A program made the position numbers and the translations under genes. Positions 34,345 through 42,209 of a DNA stretch of 64,000 nucleotides are shown here, piece by piece (the first letter of the stretch is position 1; each line of letters starts with the position of its first letter). Source of the DNA: Sporisorium sorghi (taxonomy: Eukaryota > Basidiomycota > Ustilaginomycetes > Ustilaginales > Ustilaginaceae); NCBI GenBank assembly GCA_023212695.1, contig JALCCG010000002.1, positions 248,001 to 312,000 on the forward strand. Reading direction: 5' to 3'. The notes under the pieces were generated by a model, which worked only from the letters and a program-made list of their open reading frames with translations, had not been told where the DNA came from and did not search any database.

Positions 34345-34374
34345 AGTATACACTCGCTCTGAAAGCGGTGTCAA
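34345..34374 (-). promoter_or_regulatory. Sigma-A promoter of the sugar operon
   Basis: On the minus strand TTGACA (34369-34374) and TATACT (34345-34350) are 18 bases apart. This is the only clear promoter before the binding-protein gene. Confidence 0.8.
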
Positions 34375-34446
34375 TAACTTAAATATAAATCTAATATAAT
34401 AATTTTATATTTAATTAACTATTATGTTAATCATATACTCGAAATT

Positions 34447-34475
34447 TTGTTTCTATAAAAGAGGTGATTTATATA
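34447..34475 (+). promoter_or_regulatory. Possible promoter of the ArsR-like regulator
   Basis: TTGTTT (34447-34452) and TATATA (34470-34475) are 17 bases apart, about 90 bases before the regulator start. A repeated GTTAATC motif lies 13 bases upstream of the -35. Confidence 0.35.
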
Positions 34476-34565
34476 CAGGTTAACCTTGCCTATGGTATGA
34501 TGCTTATTAGTTAATGATCTTTGTTCATCTTGGTTCATGAAAACTTTTTTGAAAGAAGTGGTCAT

Positions 34566-35468
34566 ATGCAATTGGAAATAGACAAGTCATCGCTTGTGGT
34601 TTATGAGGCGTTGGCCAGCGAAGTTCGAATCAAGATAATTCAGCTGCTCTCCAAAAACAAAATGAATATCAAGGATTTGGCTCAAGAACTTCAAATTAGC
34701 AGTCCGATTGTGACAAAGCATATTAAAAAACTGGAAGATGCGGGGATTATACGCACGGAGAAAGTCCCCGGAAAATCCGGACAGCAAAAAATTTCAATTC
34801 TGAAAGTGGATCATATCGAAATCAATTTTCCCAAAAAAATTTTTCATTCTTTTGCTTCCTATGAAGCTTCGGTGCCTATCGGCCATTACACGGATTATGA
34901 TCTGAAGCCTACCTGCGGCCTTGCGACTGAAAAGGAGTTTATCGGAAGGGTGGATGAGCCTAAATATTTTATGGATCCAAAGCGGGTTGATGCAGAGATT
35001 CTATGGTTTACCGAAGGTTTTATCCAGTACAACATCGCTAACTTTCTTCAGAAGGACGAGAAGCTGCAGCAGTTCGAGATCAGCTTGGAGCTGTCGTCGG
35101 AATTTCCTTTTTCCAACGATGTCTGGCCTTCGGATATTACGTTCTCATTAAATGGGATTGAACTCGGTACGTGGACAAGCCCCGGGGATTTCGCAGATAC
35201 GCGAGGGAAATATACACCTGAATGGTGGCCGCACAACATCAACCAATATGGACTACTGAAAACGATCCGGATTACAAGTCATGGCACATACATTGATGGC
35301 GACCCGCTCTCCCCTGTCTCTGTGAACGATCTGGATACCACTTGTGACCGATGGACCTTTCGAATTGAAGTAAAGCCAGATGCGGAGCACGTTGGAGGAG
35401 CCACGATATTCGGCAAAAAATTCGGCAACCATGAACAAGATATCGAGTTCAAAATGTATTATCTGTAA
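34566..35468 (+). CDS. ArsR-like transcriptional regulator with unknown C-terminal domain
   Basis: The 300-residue protein has a winged helix-turn-helix at about 10-80 (EVRIKIIQLLSKNKMNIKDL; SSPIVTKHIKKLEDAGIIR) and a C-terminal domain of about 200 residues. The latter is rich in beta-type sequence and aromatic residues (TPEWWPHNINQYGLL), suggesting a sugar- or ligand-binding sandwich. It is divergent from the sugar operon and very likely controls it. No ArsR metal site was seen. The ATG at 34566 follows GAAAGAAGTGG. Confidence 0.75.
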   Translation: MQLEIDKSSLVVYEALASEVRIKIIQLLSKNKMNIKDLAQELQISSPIVTKHIKKLEDAGIIRTEKVPGKSGQQKISILKVDHIEINFPKKIFHSFASYEASVPIGHYTDYDLKPTCGLATEKEFIGRVDEPKYFMDPKRVDAEILWFTEGFIQYNIANFLQKDEKLQQFEISLELSSEFPFSNDVWPSDITFSLNGIELGTWTSPGDFADTRGKYTPEWWPHNINQYGLLKTIRITSHGTYIDGDPLSPVSVNDLDTTCDRWTFRIEVKPDAEHVGGATIFGKKFGNHEQDIEFKMYYL

Positions 35469-35520
35469 GGAAGATAGGATCCCGAGCATTAAGAATGAGG
35501 AGCATGCATATAGCGAGAAG

Positions 35521-35551
35521 AAACCAGCCGGATCAACGGCTGGTTTCTTTT
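35521..35551 (+). terminator. Terminator after the regulator
   Basis: AAACCAGCCG GATCAA CGGCTGGTTT is followed by CTTTT. The converging zinc-ribbon gene ends inside this stem (its stop begins at 35533). Confidence 0.75.
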
Positions 35552-35910
35552 GTGGAGATCTTATTTTTTATTTCACTTAGCAGGAAGATAATTTCGGCAA
35601 ACGCTATTGTGAAAAAACCTGATACGGTACCAATTATCAACCAGGGTATAGCAACCATATAATCAAAATCATCATATGACATTTCTGGCTTACCAATTAT
35701 AAAGAAAACAATCACTGAACAGATTACCTCAATAATTCCGATCGAAAATACGATACTTCCAATCGTATTCTTACGCTGATTGCCTGTTTCCACGGATTTA
35801 AGAACGATAGAACTATTCACGTCTGTTTCCTCTTCGTTTGTTGCTGTCCCACAATGAATACAAAACGGTGCATCAACAGGCAGATCTTGTTTACAGTTGT
35901 TACAGTACAT
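35533..35910 (-). CDS. Zinc-ribbon membrane protein of unknown function
   Basis: This is a 125-residue protein: an N-terminal zinc ribbon (MYCNNCKQDLP...FCIHCG, four cysteines), a polar linker, and two transmembrane segments (TIGSIVFSIGIIEVICSVIV; AIPWLIIGTVSGFFTIAFAE). Such proteins may sense or scaffold at the membrane; no function is known. The ATG follows AGGAGGTCAAA. Its last codons and stop lie within the terminator of the opposite gene. Confidence 0.75.
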   Translation of the reverse strand: MYCNNCKQDLPVDAPFCIHCGTATNEEETDVNSSIVLKSVETGNQRKNTIGSIVFSIGIIEVICSVIVFFIIGKPEMSYDDFDYMVAIPWLIIGTVSGFFTIAFAEIIFLLSEIKNKISTKETSR

Positions 35911-35996
35911 TTTGACCTCCTACATTTTATCTCCCTTCTCTTTTTATCGTATACTGTAACTTTTTAATGAAGGGTATACTCAATAAACAAACTAAC

Positions 35997-36056
35997 AAAA
36001 AAATAAAATCACTCCTTCACAGGTTACTCATTCGCAACCAATAAAGGAATGATTTC
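35997..36056 (-). terminator. Terminator after spo0A
   Basis: On the minus strand AAATCATTCCTT pairs with AAGGAGTGATTT around a loop that contains a second stem (GGTT/AACC), followed by TATTTTTTT. It is the only strong stop after spo0A. Confidence 0.7.
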
Positions 36057-36075
36057 AATGTTAGTCCTTACCCTT

Positions 36076-36879
36076 TCAAGAAACCTTATGCTCGATTCTC
36101 AGCTTGTCTGCCACCATCGCGATGAACTCGCTGTTTGTTGGTTTGGATTTGCTGATGTTGATGGTATAACCAAACAGATGGCTGATGGAATCGATATTGC
36201 CGCGCGTCCAGGCCACTTCAATGGCGTGACGGATGGCACGCTCCACTCGGGAAGGCGTTGTTTTGAACTTCTCGGCAATGGCCGGATACAGTGTTTTGGT
36301 TATCGCACCCAAAATTTCGATATTGTTGTATACCATGGTAATCGCTTCGCGCAAATATTGGTAACCTTTGATATGAGCAGGAACGCCAATTTCGTGAATA
36401 ATCGATGTGATATTAGCATCCAAATTCTTGCCCTTGCCCATAGGAACCACATTGGATTTCATGCTTGAAAACGGCGTGCTGGACGAGATATTGCTTGGCG
36501 ATCCAACCAGCTGGCGAATGCGGCTAGCCAGAACCTCCATATCAAACGGCTTCAGAATATAATAAGAGGCACCCAATTGCACAGCACGCTGAGTAATATT
36601 CTCCTGACCAAATGCCGTGAGCATAATGACTTTCGGCTGTGGAGACAGGTTCATATCGCGTAAACGCTCAAGTACGCCAAGTCCATCCAGATGAGGCATA
36701 ATAATATCAAGGATTAGCACATCTGGTGCTTTTCCTGATTCCTCAATCATGTTCAATACTTCTTCGCCATTATAAGCGATTCCGGATACCACCATATCTT
36801 GTTGATCCGAAATGTATTCACCAAGCAGGTTTGTAAACTCACGGTTGTCATCTGCCAATAATACTTCGATCTTTTGCAA
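36076..36879 (-). CDS. spo0A: Sporulation master regulator Spo0A
   Basis: This 267-residue response regulator has a receiver domain (about 1-120, phospho-acceptor Asp58 in [14 protein letters not shown], and [11 protein letters not shown]) and a C-terminal DNA-binding domain with [18 protein letters not shown]. Length and sequence match Spo0A. The start is a TTG at 36879 with AGGAGG 8 bases upstream ([12 protein letters not shown]); an extension to 36948 is not family-like. A sigma-H-like promoter and 0A boxes precede it. Confidence 0.97.
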   Translation of the reverse strand: MQKIEVLLADDNREFTNLLGEYISDQQDMVVSGIAYNGEEVLNMIEESGKAPDVLILDIIMPHLDGLGVLERLRDMNLSPQPKVIMLTAFGQENITQRAVQLGASYYILKPFDMEVLASRIRQLVGSPSNISSSTPFSSMKSNVVPMGKGKNLDANITSIIHEIGVPAHIKGYQYLREAITMVYNNIEILGAITKTLYPAIAEKFKTTPSRVERAIRHAIEVAWTRGNIDSISHLFGYTINISKSKPTNSEFIAMVADKLRIEHKVS

Positions 36880-36939
36880 TTCGTGCTCCTCCTTTATCAG
36901 ATCAGTGATTAGTTTAGAACATTTTCTTGTGTATAAAGT

Positions 36940-36973
36940 TTTCGACAAGCTTATTTAAATTCCTTCTGTCGAA
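36940..36973 (-). promoter_or_regulatory. Sigma-H-like promoter and 0A boxes of spo0A
   Basis: On the minus strand GAAGGAATT (36958-36966) is a perfect sigma-H -35 and GTCGAAA (36940-36946) a one-mismatch -10, 11 bases apart. Two 0A boxes, TTCGACA at 36941-36947 and TGTCGAA at 36967-36973, lie in an inverted arrangement, one on the -10 and one just upstream of the -35. This mirrors the Spo0A-fed promoter of B. subtilis spo0A. Confidence 0.65.
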
Positions 36974-37055
36974 AATTATTTTTCTTTATTTTTTTTTGAA
37001 GTTGATTTATAATTAAATATTTTGTTTCAAATTAATCTGTATTTCGTTATTTTAC

Positions 37056-37095
37056 GACAAAAAATCTCAAGGCATTAACCTGCCTTAAGATTTTG
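37056..37095 (-). terminator. Terminator after spoIVB
   Basis: On the minus strand AAATCTTAAGGCA GGTTAA TGCCTTGAGATTT is followed by TTTGT. The spoIVB stop codon lies in the loop, so the final codons form one stem arm. Confidence 0.75.
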
Positions 37096-38409
37096 AGGAG
37101 TTGACTCTGTAGATTGTAGTACACCGGAATCCTGAAGCATCCATTCAATAAAGCATCCATATCCCGATTTGGGATCATTCACAAACACGTGGGTTACAGC
37201 TCCAATCAGCTTACCGTCTTGGACGATTGGACTGCCGCTCATGCCCTGTACGATACCGCCTGTCTTCTTGAGCAGCCTTGGGTCCGTAATGCGCAGCACA
37301 AGCCCTTTCGTTGCCGGAACGTCCTGTTTGGACACATGAACAATCTCAACTGTGAAGCGTTCGACTTCCTGACCTTCAACAACGGTCAAAATCTCGGCTG
37401 GGCCTTCCTGAACCTCATGAGACATGGCAACCGGTATCGGCTCCTGATAAAGCCCGTGATCCGGCAGATCATTCATTTTACCAAAAATGCCAAAATGGGT
37501 GTTACGCTCGACGTTGCCCAAAATCTTGCCGTCTTTCGTGAAGGTTGCCCGTTTTTCTCCCGGCTCGCCTTCTTCACTACGGCTAATGGACGTGACGTTA
37601 GACTGAACGATCTGGCCACTTCCAATCTCAATAGGGGTTTGAGTATTCATATCGGTGATGACATGGCCCAGGGCGCCATAGACTTTCTGGTGGGGTGCAT
37701 AGAAGGTCAAGGTGCCTACACCTGCGGCAGAATCACGGATATAGAGGCCAAGGCGCCAGCTTTGATCTTCCTGGTCATAAGCTGGACTCAGCTTGGTCTT
37801 CATTTCTTTACCGCCCCGCTTAAAAGAGATATCCAGTGGCCGCTTGGCTTTGCCCGCCTTCTCCACGAGATCTGCAACCTTAGTTACGTCATTAAGCGGC
37901 TTGCCATCCATCGTCGTAAGCAGATCGCCAAGCTTTAAACCTGCTGCTTCTCCGGGTGACACTTTGGCACCGTTTTGAACGCGTACCAGGTGATGACCAA
38001 CCACGAGAATTCCAGAGGATTTCACTTTGACACCGATGGTTTGACCACCCGGGATTACCTTGAGTTCAGGCATCACTTTGACATGTACAGTCTTCAGAGG
38101 AATTTTACCGAATAATTTCAGTGTAACTTCAGCTTTTCCGCTTTGCTGAGGATTTAAGTGCAGCGGATGCTTCAATGATACTTGAAGCTGCGATTCGCTG
38201 GAGCCGTTGAGTTGCACGACATCCGGACGATCTACTGAAGCGAGTGCTTGAACGGGCATGGCAACATCCAGGCGGGACTGCTGACCGGAAATCAACCTAA
38301 GCTCATCAGGCAATGAAGCAAAAGATTGGACAGGATCAGCAGATCCAAGGAAACAAAGAAGGAAAGCAAGAACGAAACCGAGCAGTTTTCTCCTGAGGTT
38401 AGGCTTCAA
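37075..38409 (-). CDS. spoIVB: Stage IV sporulation protein B (signalling serine peptidase)
   Basis: This 444-residue peptidase is secreted from the forespore to trigger sigma-K processing. It has an N-terminal membrane anchor (KLLGFVLAFLLCFLG), a PDZ domain (about 135-205, with GEAAGLKLGDLLTTMDGKPL) and a peptidase domain with catalytic His249 (GALGHVITD) and Ser in QGMSGSPIV (about 391-393). A TTG start at 38409 lies 11 bases after GGGAG. The order spo0A-spoIVB-recN is conserved in Bacillus. Confidence 0.95.
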   Translation of the reverse strand: MKPNLRRKLLGFVLAFLLCFLGSADPVQSFASLPDELRLISGQQSRLDVAMPVQALASVDRPDVVQLNGSSESQLQVSLKHPLHLNPQQSGKAEVTLKLFGKIPLKTVHVKVMPELKVIPGGQTIGVKVKSSGILVVGHHLVRVQNGAKVSPGEAAGLKLGDLLTTMDGKPLNDVTKVADLVEKAGKAKRPLDISFKRGGKEMKTKLSPAYDQEDQSWRLGLYIRDSAAGVGTLTFYAPHQKVYGALGHVITDMNTQTPIEIGSGQIVQSNVTSISRSEEGEPGEKRATFTKDGKILGNVERNTHFGIFGKMNDLPDHGLYQEPIPVAMSHEVQEGPAEILTVVEGQEVERFTVEIVHVSKQDVPATKGLVLRITDPRLLKKTGGIVQGMSGSPIVQDGKLIGAVTHVFVNDPKSGYGCFIEWMLQDSGVLQSTESTPQNLKAG

Positions 38410-38509
38410 TGGCTGTCACGCTCCCTTTTTCTTCTTTCGCTTGACGAAAAGGTGGTCGCCAATTGCGTACCTTTAAGTTACCCTGCCCTTAAGGTTTTAT
38501 AACTGTCAA

Positions 38510-40249
38510 TCATTGACCCAAAGCCTTTCTGGAAGCCTTTTGCGCTGCCGCCAGATTGAGCATTTCCTGGGCATGATGCAGCGTCTTTTCCGTGATTTCG
38601 ACTCCGCCAAGCATCCGTGCAAGCTCTTTTACACGCCCCTCTTCCGTCAGGTTCTCCACTTGGGTCATCGTTCTGGAGGCTTCAAGTTTCTTCTCGATTA
38701 GATACTGATGATCCGCCATACAAGCCACCTGAGGCAAATGCGTAATGGAGAACACCTGACAGGTTTTGGCCAGCAAAAACAGCTTCTCAGCAATCGATTG
38801 GGCTGCTCTGCCGCTAACACCCGTATCGACTTCATCAAAGATTAAGACCGGAATTTGATCATGACGGGCAAATATACTCTTCATCGCCAGCATAATTCTG
38901 GACATTTCACCGCCTGAAGCAATCTTGGCAAGCGGACGCAGCGGTTCTCCCGGATTGGCGGATATGAGGAATTCCGCTGTATCCATTCCTTGTTTGGTCA
39001 GCCGTACTCGATGTCCTTCATATTCATATCCGTTAGGATCCACCTGCAGCTCTAAACGTACCTCCAGAGAGGTTCGCTCCATCTGAAGATCCTTCAGCTC
39101 GCCTTCCACTTGTCGTGCCAAATCCTGCGCGCACTGCTTGCGGGCAATACTGAGCTCTTTAGCACTAACCAAAAGCACGCTCAATAGCTCATCCCGTCGC
39201 TGCTCCAACGCTTGAATAAATTCGTCCTTGTTTTCCAGCATGTCAGTTTCCTGCTGAATTCTCACGTAGTATTCCAGAATTTGCTCCACATTATCCCCAT
39301 ATTTTCGGCGTAATCCGGATATCATATCTAAACGAAGCTCAATGTCGTTAAGCCGCTCGGGATTGAATTCAATCCCGTCCCGATAATCGCGAAGCTGGAA
39401 TACGGCATCCTCAAGCTGATAATACGCAGATTGAAGCTGCTCGACCAGCGGCTTTAACCCCTTCTCGTCATAAGCAGATACATCTTCCAATTTCGACAGT
39501 GCCCGGCTGACGGATTCGAGACCCGAGGCCCCGTACAAGAGGTCGTATGCTCCTGCTACGGAGTCCATCATTTTCTCACTATGGGACAGCTTGGTCCTTT
39601 CATCGGAAAGTTCCTCGTCTTCGCCTGTTTTTAGCTCGGCTGCCGCTATTTCCTCCAGCTGAAAACGATACATATCCAGCATTTGATACGCCTTTTGGCT
39701 GGTCTCCTGCAGGTCCCTAAGCTCTCTTTCCACTTTACTAAACTCGGAGTACAGCTCCTGGTATTTACGCTTGGCAGGTCCTATGACCTTATCTCCGTAC
39801 GTATCCAACAAGCTCATATGCTGCTCTGAACGCAGCAAACTTTGATGCTCATGCTGACCATGGATATTAATCAGTTTCTCGCCAACTTCACGGAGCATGC
39901 TTAGATTCAGAAGCTGTCCGTTAATACGCGACGTGCTTTTCCCTTGTGCTGTCAGCTCTCTTCGGATCAGCAAATGTTCCTCCCGATCCGCTTGCACACC
40001 CAGCTCCTTCAGCGTATTCCATACCGGATGATCAATGGGAAGCTCAAATAAGGCTTCGATCTCCGCCTTGTCACAGCCGTAGCGAATCAGCTCAGCAGAA
40101 CCGCGCCCGCCTGCAATTAACCCAAGCGCATCGATAATAATGGATTTACCCGCCCCAGTCTCCCCTGTTAGGACATGAAATCCCGGATAAAATTGCACAT
40201 CCACACTCTCAACAACTGCCAAATTACGAATGGATAACGTGTTTAACAT
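38510..40249 (-). CDS. recN: DNA repair protein RecN
   Basis: This 579-residue SMC-like ATPase acts in double-strand-break repair. The Walker A is LTGETGAGKSII, the signature KIASGGEMSRIMLA and the Walker B PVLIFDEVDTGVSG, with a long coiled coil between (about 150-360). ATG at 40249 follows GGAGGTG by 8 bases. It is the gene downstream of argR, as in B. subtilis. Confidence 0.96.
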   Translation of the reverse strand: MLNTLSIRNLAVVESVDVQFYPGFHVLTGETGAGKSIIIDALGLIAGGRGSAELIRYGCDKAEIEALFELPIDHPVWNTLKELGVQADREEHLLIRRELTAQGKSTSRINGQLLNLSMLREVGEKLINIHGQHEHQSLLRSEQHMSLLDTYGDKVIGPAKRKYQELYSEFSKVERELRDLQETSQKAYQMLDMYRFQLEEIAAAELKTGEDEELSDERTKLSHSEKMMDSVAGAYDLLYGASGLESVSRALSKLEDVSAYDEKGLKPLVEQLQSAYYQLEDAVFQLRDYRDGIEFNPERLNDIELRLDMISGLRRKYGDNVEQILEYYVRIQQETDMLENKDEFIQALEQRRDELLSVLLVSAKELSIARKQCAQDLARQVEGELKDLQMERTSLEVRLELQVDPNGYEYEGHRVRLTKQGMDTAEFLISANPGEPLRPLAKIASGGEMSRIMLAMKSIFARHDQIPVLIFDEVDTGVSGRAAQSIAEKLFLLAKTCQVFSITHLPQVACMADHQYLIEKKLEASRTMTQVENLTEEGRVKELARMLGGVEITEKTLHHAQEMLNLAAAQKASRKALGQ

Positions 40250-40290
40250 GCTTAACACCTCCACAGCCTGCTTATATATAGGACATTGAC

Positions 40291-40740
40291 TTACGATATG
40301 AATTTATTGATCTGGGATACAACGTGTTCCCCATCGGCCTCCGTACGGCAAATTAACAATATGGTGTCATCTCCGCAGATGGTTCCCATAATTTGGGACC
40401 ACTCCATATTATCCAGCAGTACCGCAACCGAGTTGGCTGTTCCAGGCAAACATTTCATGACGACAAGGTTTCCCGTACGATCGATGTATACGAAATTATC
40501 GATCAGCGCTCTTTTGAGCTTCTGTACAGGATTGTAACGCTGATCAGTCGGCATGGAGTATTTGTAACGCCCATCATCCGTTGGCACCTTAATGAGCAGC
40601 AGTTCTTTTATATCTCGTGAGATCGTAGCCTGTGTAACCTGAAAACCCTCAGCACGCAAAGCATCCACAAGCTCATCTTGTGTCTCAATATCATGGTGGG
40701 TAATTATATCCCTGATTTTAATATGGCGTTGTCCCTTCAT
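40291..40740 (-). CDS. argR: Arginine repressor
   Basis: This 149-residue ArgR/AhrC repressor has an N-terminal winged helix ([14 protein letters not shown]) and a C-terminal hexamer and arginine-binding domain ([32 protein letters not shown] region). It controls arginine biosynthesis and catabolism. Its start follows CAGGAGG. Position between recN and tlyA fits ahrC. Confidence 0.96.
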   Translation of the reverse strand: MKGQRHIKIRDIITHHDIETQDELVDALRAEGFQVTQATISRDIKELLLIKVPTDDGRYKYSMPTDQRYNPVQKLKRALIDNFVYIDRTGNLVVMKCLPGTANSVAVLLDNMEWSQIMGTICGDDTILLICRTEADGEHVVSQINKFIS

Positions 40741-40757
40741 AAAGAGCCTCCTGAGTA

Positions 40758-41249
40758 TTAACTGTTGTATTCATCATTGCCGATCCATTCTTCGTCTGAC
40801 CAATCTAAACCTAAACGGTGAATGACCTGTTCATTCATATCGATATAGAGCAGCCCGGCACATTCCGGATACAGCAGCAAAAATGGCATGAGCCGGTCAC
40901 GGATGCCCGAGCCTGTCCAATCGACGGGCATTCGGTCCCGCGACACCTTTACCATATACAGCTCACCTCTGTCATCGGATGCAACATAATCGACAAACAG
41001 ACGACTATGGATCGGCCTCTGTCCCGTTTCGAAAGATAAGTTTATTTTTACTTTACCCCCAACTACATCATATCCCTCTTCTTCAAGCATCCCAATCGCT
41101 GGATGATCTGGTATTCGCTCATTGATCGGGATACCCGGCAGCCGGTCCGGTGATGGTGACATCAGCCAACGATTCAGCCTATAGCCGATAAGCAAGGCAA
41201 TGACGACACCAAGCAATATCATTAATAACCAATCATAACGCTCATTCAT
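40758..41249 (-). CDS. Hypothetical membrane-anchored protein between argR and tlyA
   Basis: This is a 163-residue protein with one N-terminal helix ([17 protein letters not shown]) and a soluble domain of about 120 residues ([43 protein letters not shown]). The domain looks like a PD-(D/E)XK-type or restriction-like core, but that is only a visual suggestion. The family was not recognised. It is in an operon with tlyA and argR. Confidence 0.65.
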   Translation of the reverse strand: MNERYDWLLMILLGVVIALLIGYRLNRWLMSPSPDRLPGIPINERIPDHPAIGMLEEEGYDVVGGKVKINLSFETGQRPIHSRLFVDYVASDDRGELYMVKVSRDRMPVDWTGSGIRDRLMPFLLLYPECAGLLYIDMNEQVIHRLGLDWSDEEWIGNDEYNS

Positions 41250-41317
41250 CCTCTCACCTCGAATTTTGTATTCGCGGATGAGAACATAAATTCCTCTTTT
41301 TCAGCAAAAGAAACCCA

Positions 41318-42190
41318 TCATTTCGATGAGTTTCCCGTAAATGTATGAGCCGCTTGTGTTACAACGGTGTCAATCCATTGACTCAAGTGGACAGCATCTT
41401 GTCCATCTCCCTGAATCGGTGCTTCCGAAACTTCAGAAACCTCCGGCTCTAAACGCCAGTGGGCCAGGAATTCAATATTTCCTTCCCCTCCGGTAATCGG
41501 TGAGAAAGTAAGATTTTTCAATTTGAATCCTATCTCTTCAGCAAAAGTCAGCACCTGCGTTAGAACTTCCTTGTGAACCTTCGGATCCCGAACCACGCCG
41601 GATTTACCGACCTTCTCCCGCCCTGCCTCAAATTGAGGTTTGATCAGAGCGGCAACATCTCCGGGTTTACCCAGCAGCATTTTCAAAGGTGGCAAAATAA
41701 TGCGGAGGGATATAAACGACACGTCAATGCTTGCGAAATTAGGCGGTGGGCCCTTCAAATCCTCCGGTGTCATATATCGGAAATTCGTTCGCTCCATGAC
41801 ACACACGCGCTCATCGTTACGCAATGACCAGTCCAATTGATTGTAGCCGACGTCAATTGCATACACATAACTTGCCCCGTGCTGGAGTGCGCAATCCGTA
41901 AAGCCGCCAGTCGAAGAGCCGATATCCAGCATCGTGCGCTCCTTCATATCGATATCGAATTCACGAATCGCCTTCTCAAGCTTTAAGCCCCCACGACTGA
42001 CGTACGGATGAACAGAGCCTTTGACTTTCAGTTCTGACGTCCTCGGGATTTTCATGCCGGCCTTCTCGATCCGCTCGGTTCCAGCGTAGACCAGTCCCGC
42101 CATAATCGCAGCTTTGGCTTTTTCCCTACTCTCATAATATCCCTGCTCCACGAGCAGGACATCAATCCGTTCTTTCTGAGATGAATCCAT
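41318..42190 (-). CDS. TlyA family rRNA 2'-O-methyltransferase
   Basis: This 290-residue protein has an N-terminal S4 RNA-binding domain (ERIDVLLVEQGYYESREKAK) and a Rossmann methyltransferase domain (MLDIGSSTGGFTDCALQ; ASIDVSFISLRIILPPL). TlyA proteins methylate 16S and 23S rRNA. B. subtilis YqxC is the same type. The name TlyA covers a suspected hemolysin role, which has no direct support here. ATG at 42190 follows GGGAG by 6 bases. Confidence 0.85.
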   Translation of the reverse strand: MDSSQKERIDVLLVEQGYYESREKAKAAIMAGLVYAGTERIEKAGMKIPRTSELKVKGSVHPYVSRGGLKLEKAIREFDIDMKERTMLDIGSSTGGFTDCALQHGASYVYAIDVGYNQLDWSLRNDERVCVMERTNFRYMTPEDLKGPPPNFASIDVSFISLRIILPPLKMLLGKPGDVAALIKPQFEAGREKVGKSGVVRDPKVHKEVLTQVLTFAEEIGFKLKNLTFSPITGGEGNIEFLAHWRLEPEVSEVSEAPIQGDGQDAVHLSQWIDTVVTQAAHTFTGNSSK

Positions 42191-42209
42191 ATTATACTCC
42201 CGATCGTTA

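Larger units (their letters stand above)
34297..34518. repeat. Repeated GTTAATC/G-type motif in the divergent control region
   Basis: GGTTAATCAT (34297-34306), TGTTAATCAT (34425-34434) and AGTTAATGAT (34509-34518) occur in the same orientation, and the minus strand of the cre-like site reads GTTAATCGTT. ACTAATCAT at 34286 is similar. They could be operators for the adjacent ArsR-like regulator. Confidence 0.4.

Noticed and set aside
38410..38509. Inverted repeat ACCTTAAG/CTTAAAGGT between recN and spoIVB as a terminator
   Set aside because: The stem is short and imperfect and no T tract follows, so it is not called as a feature.
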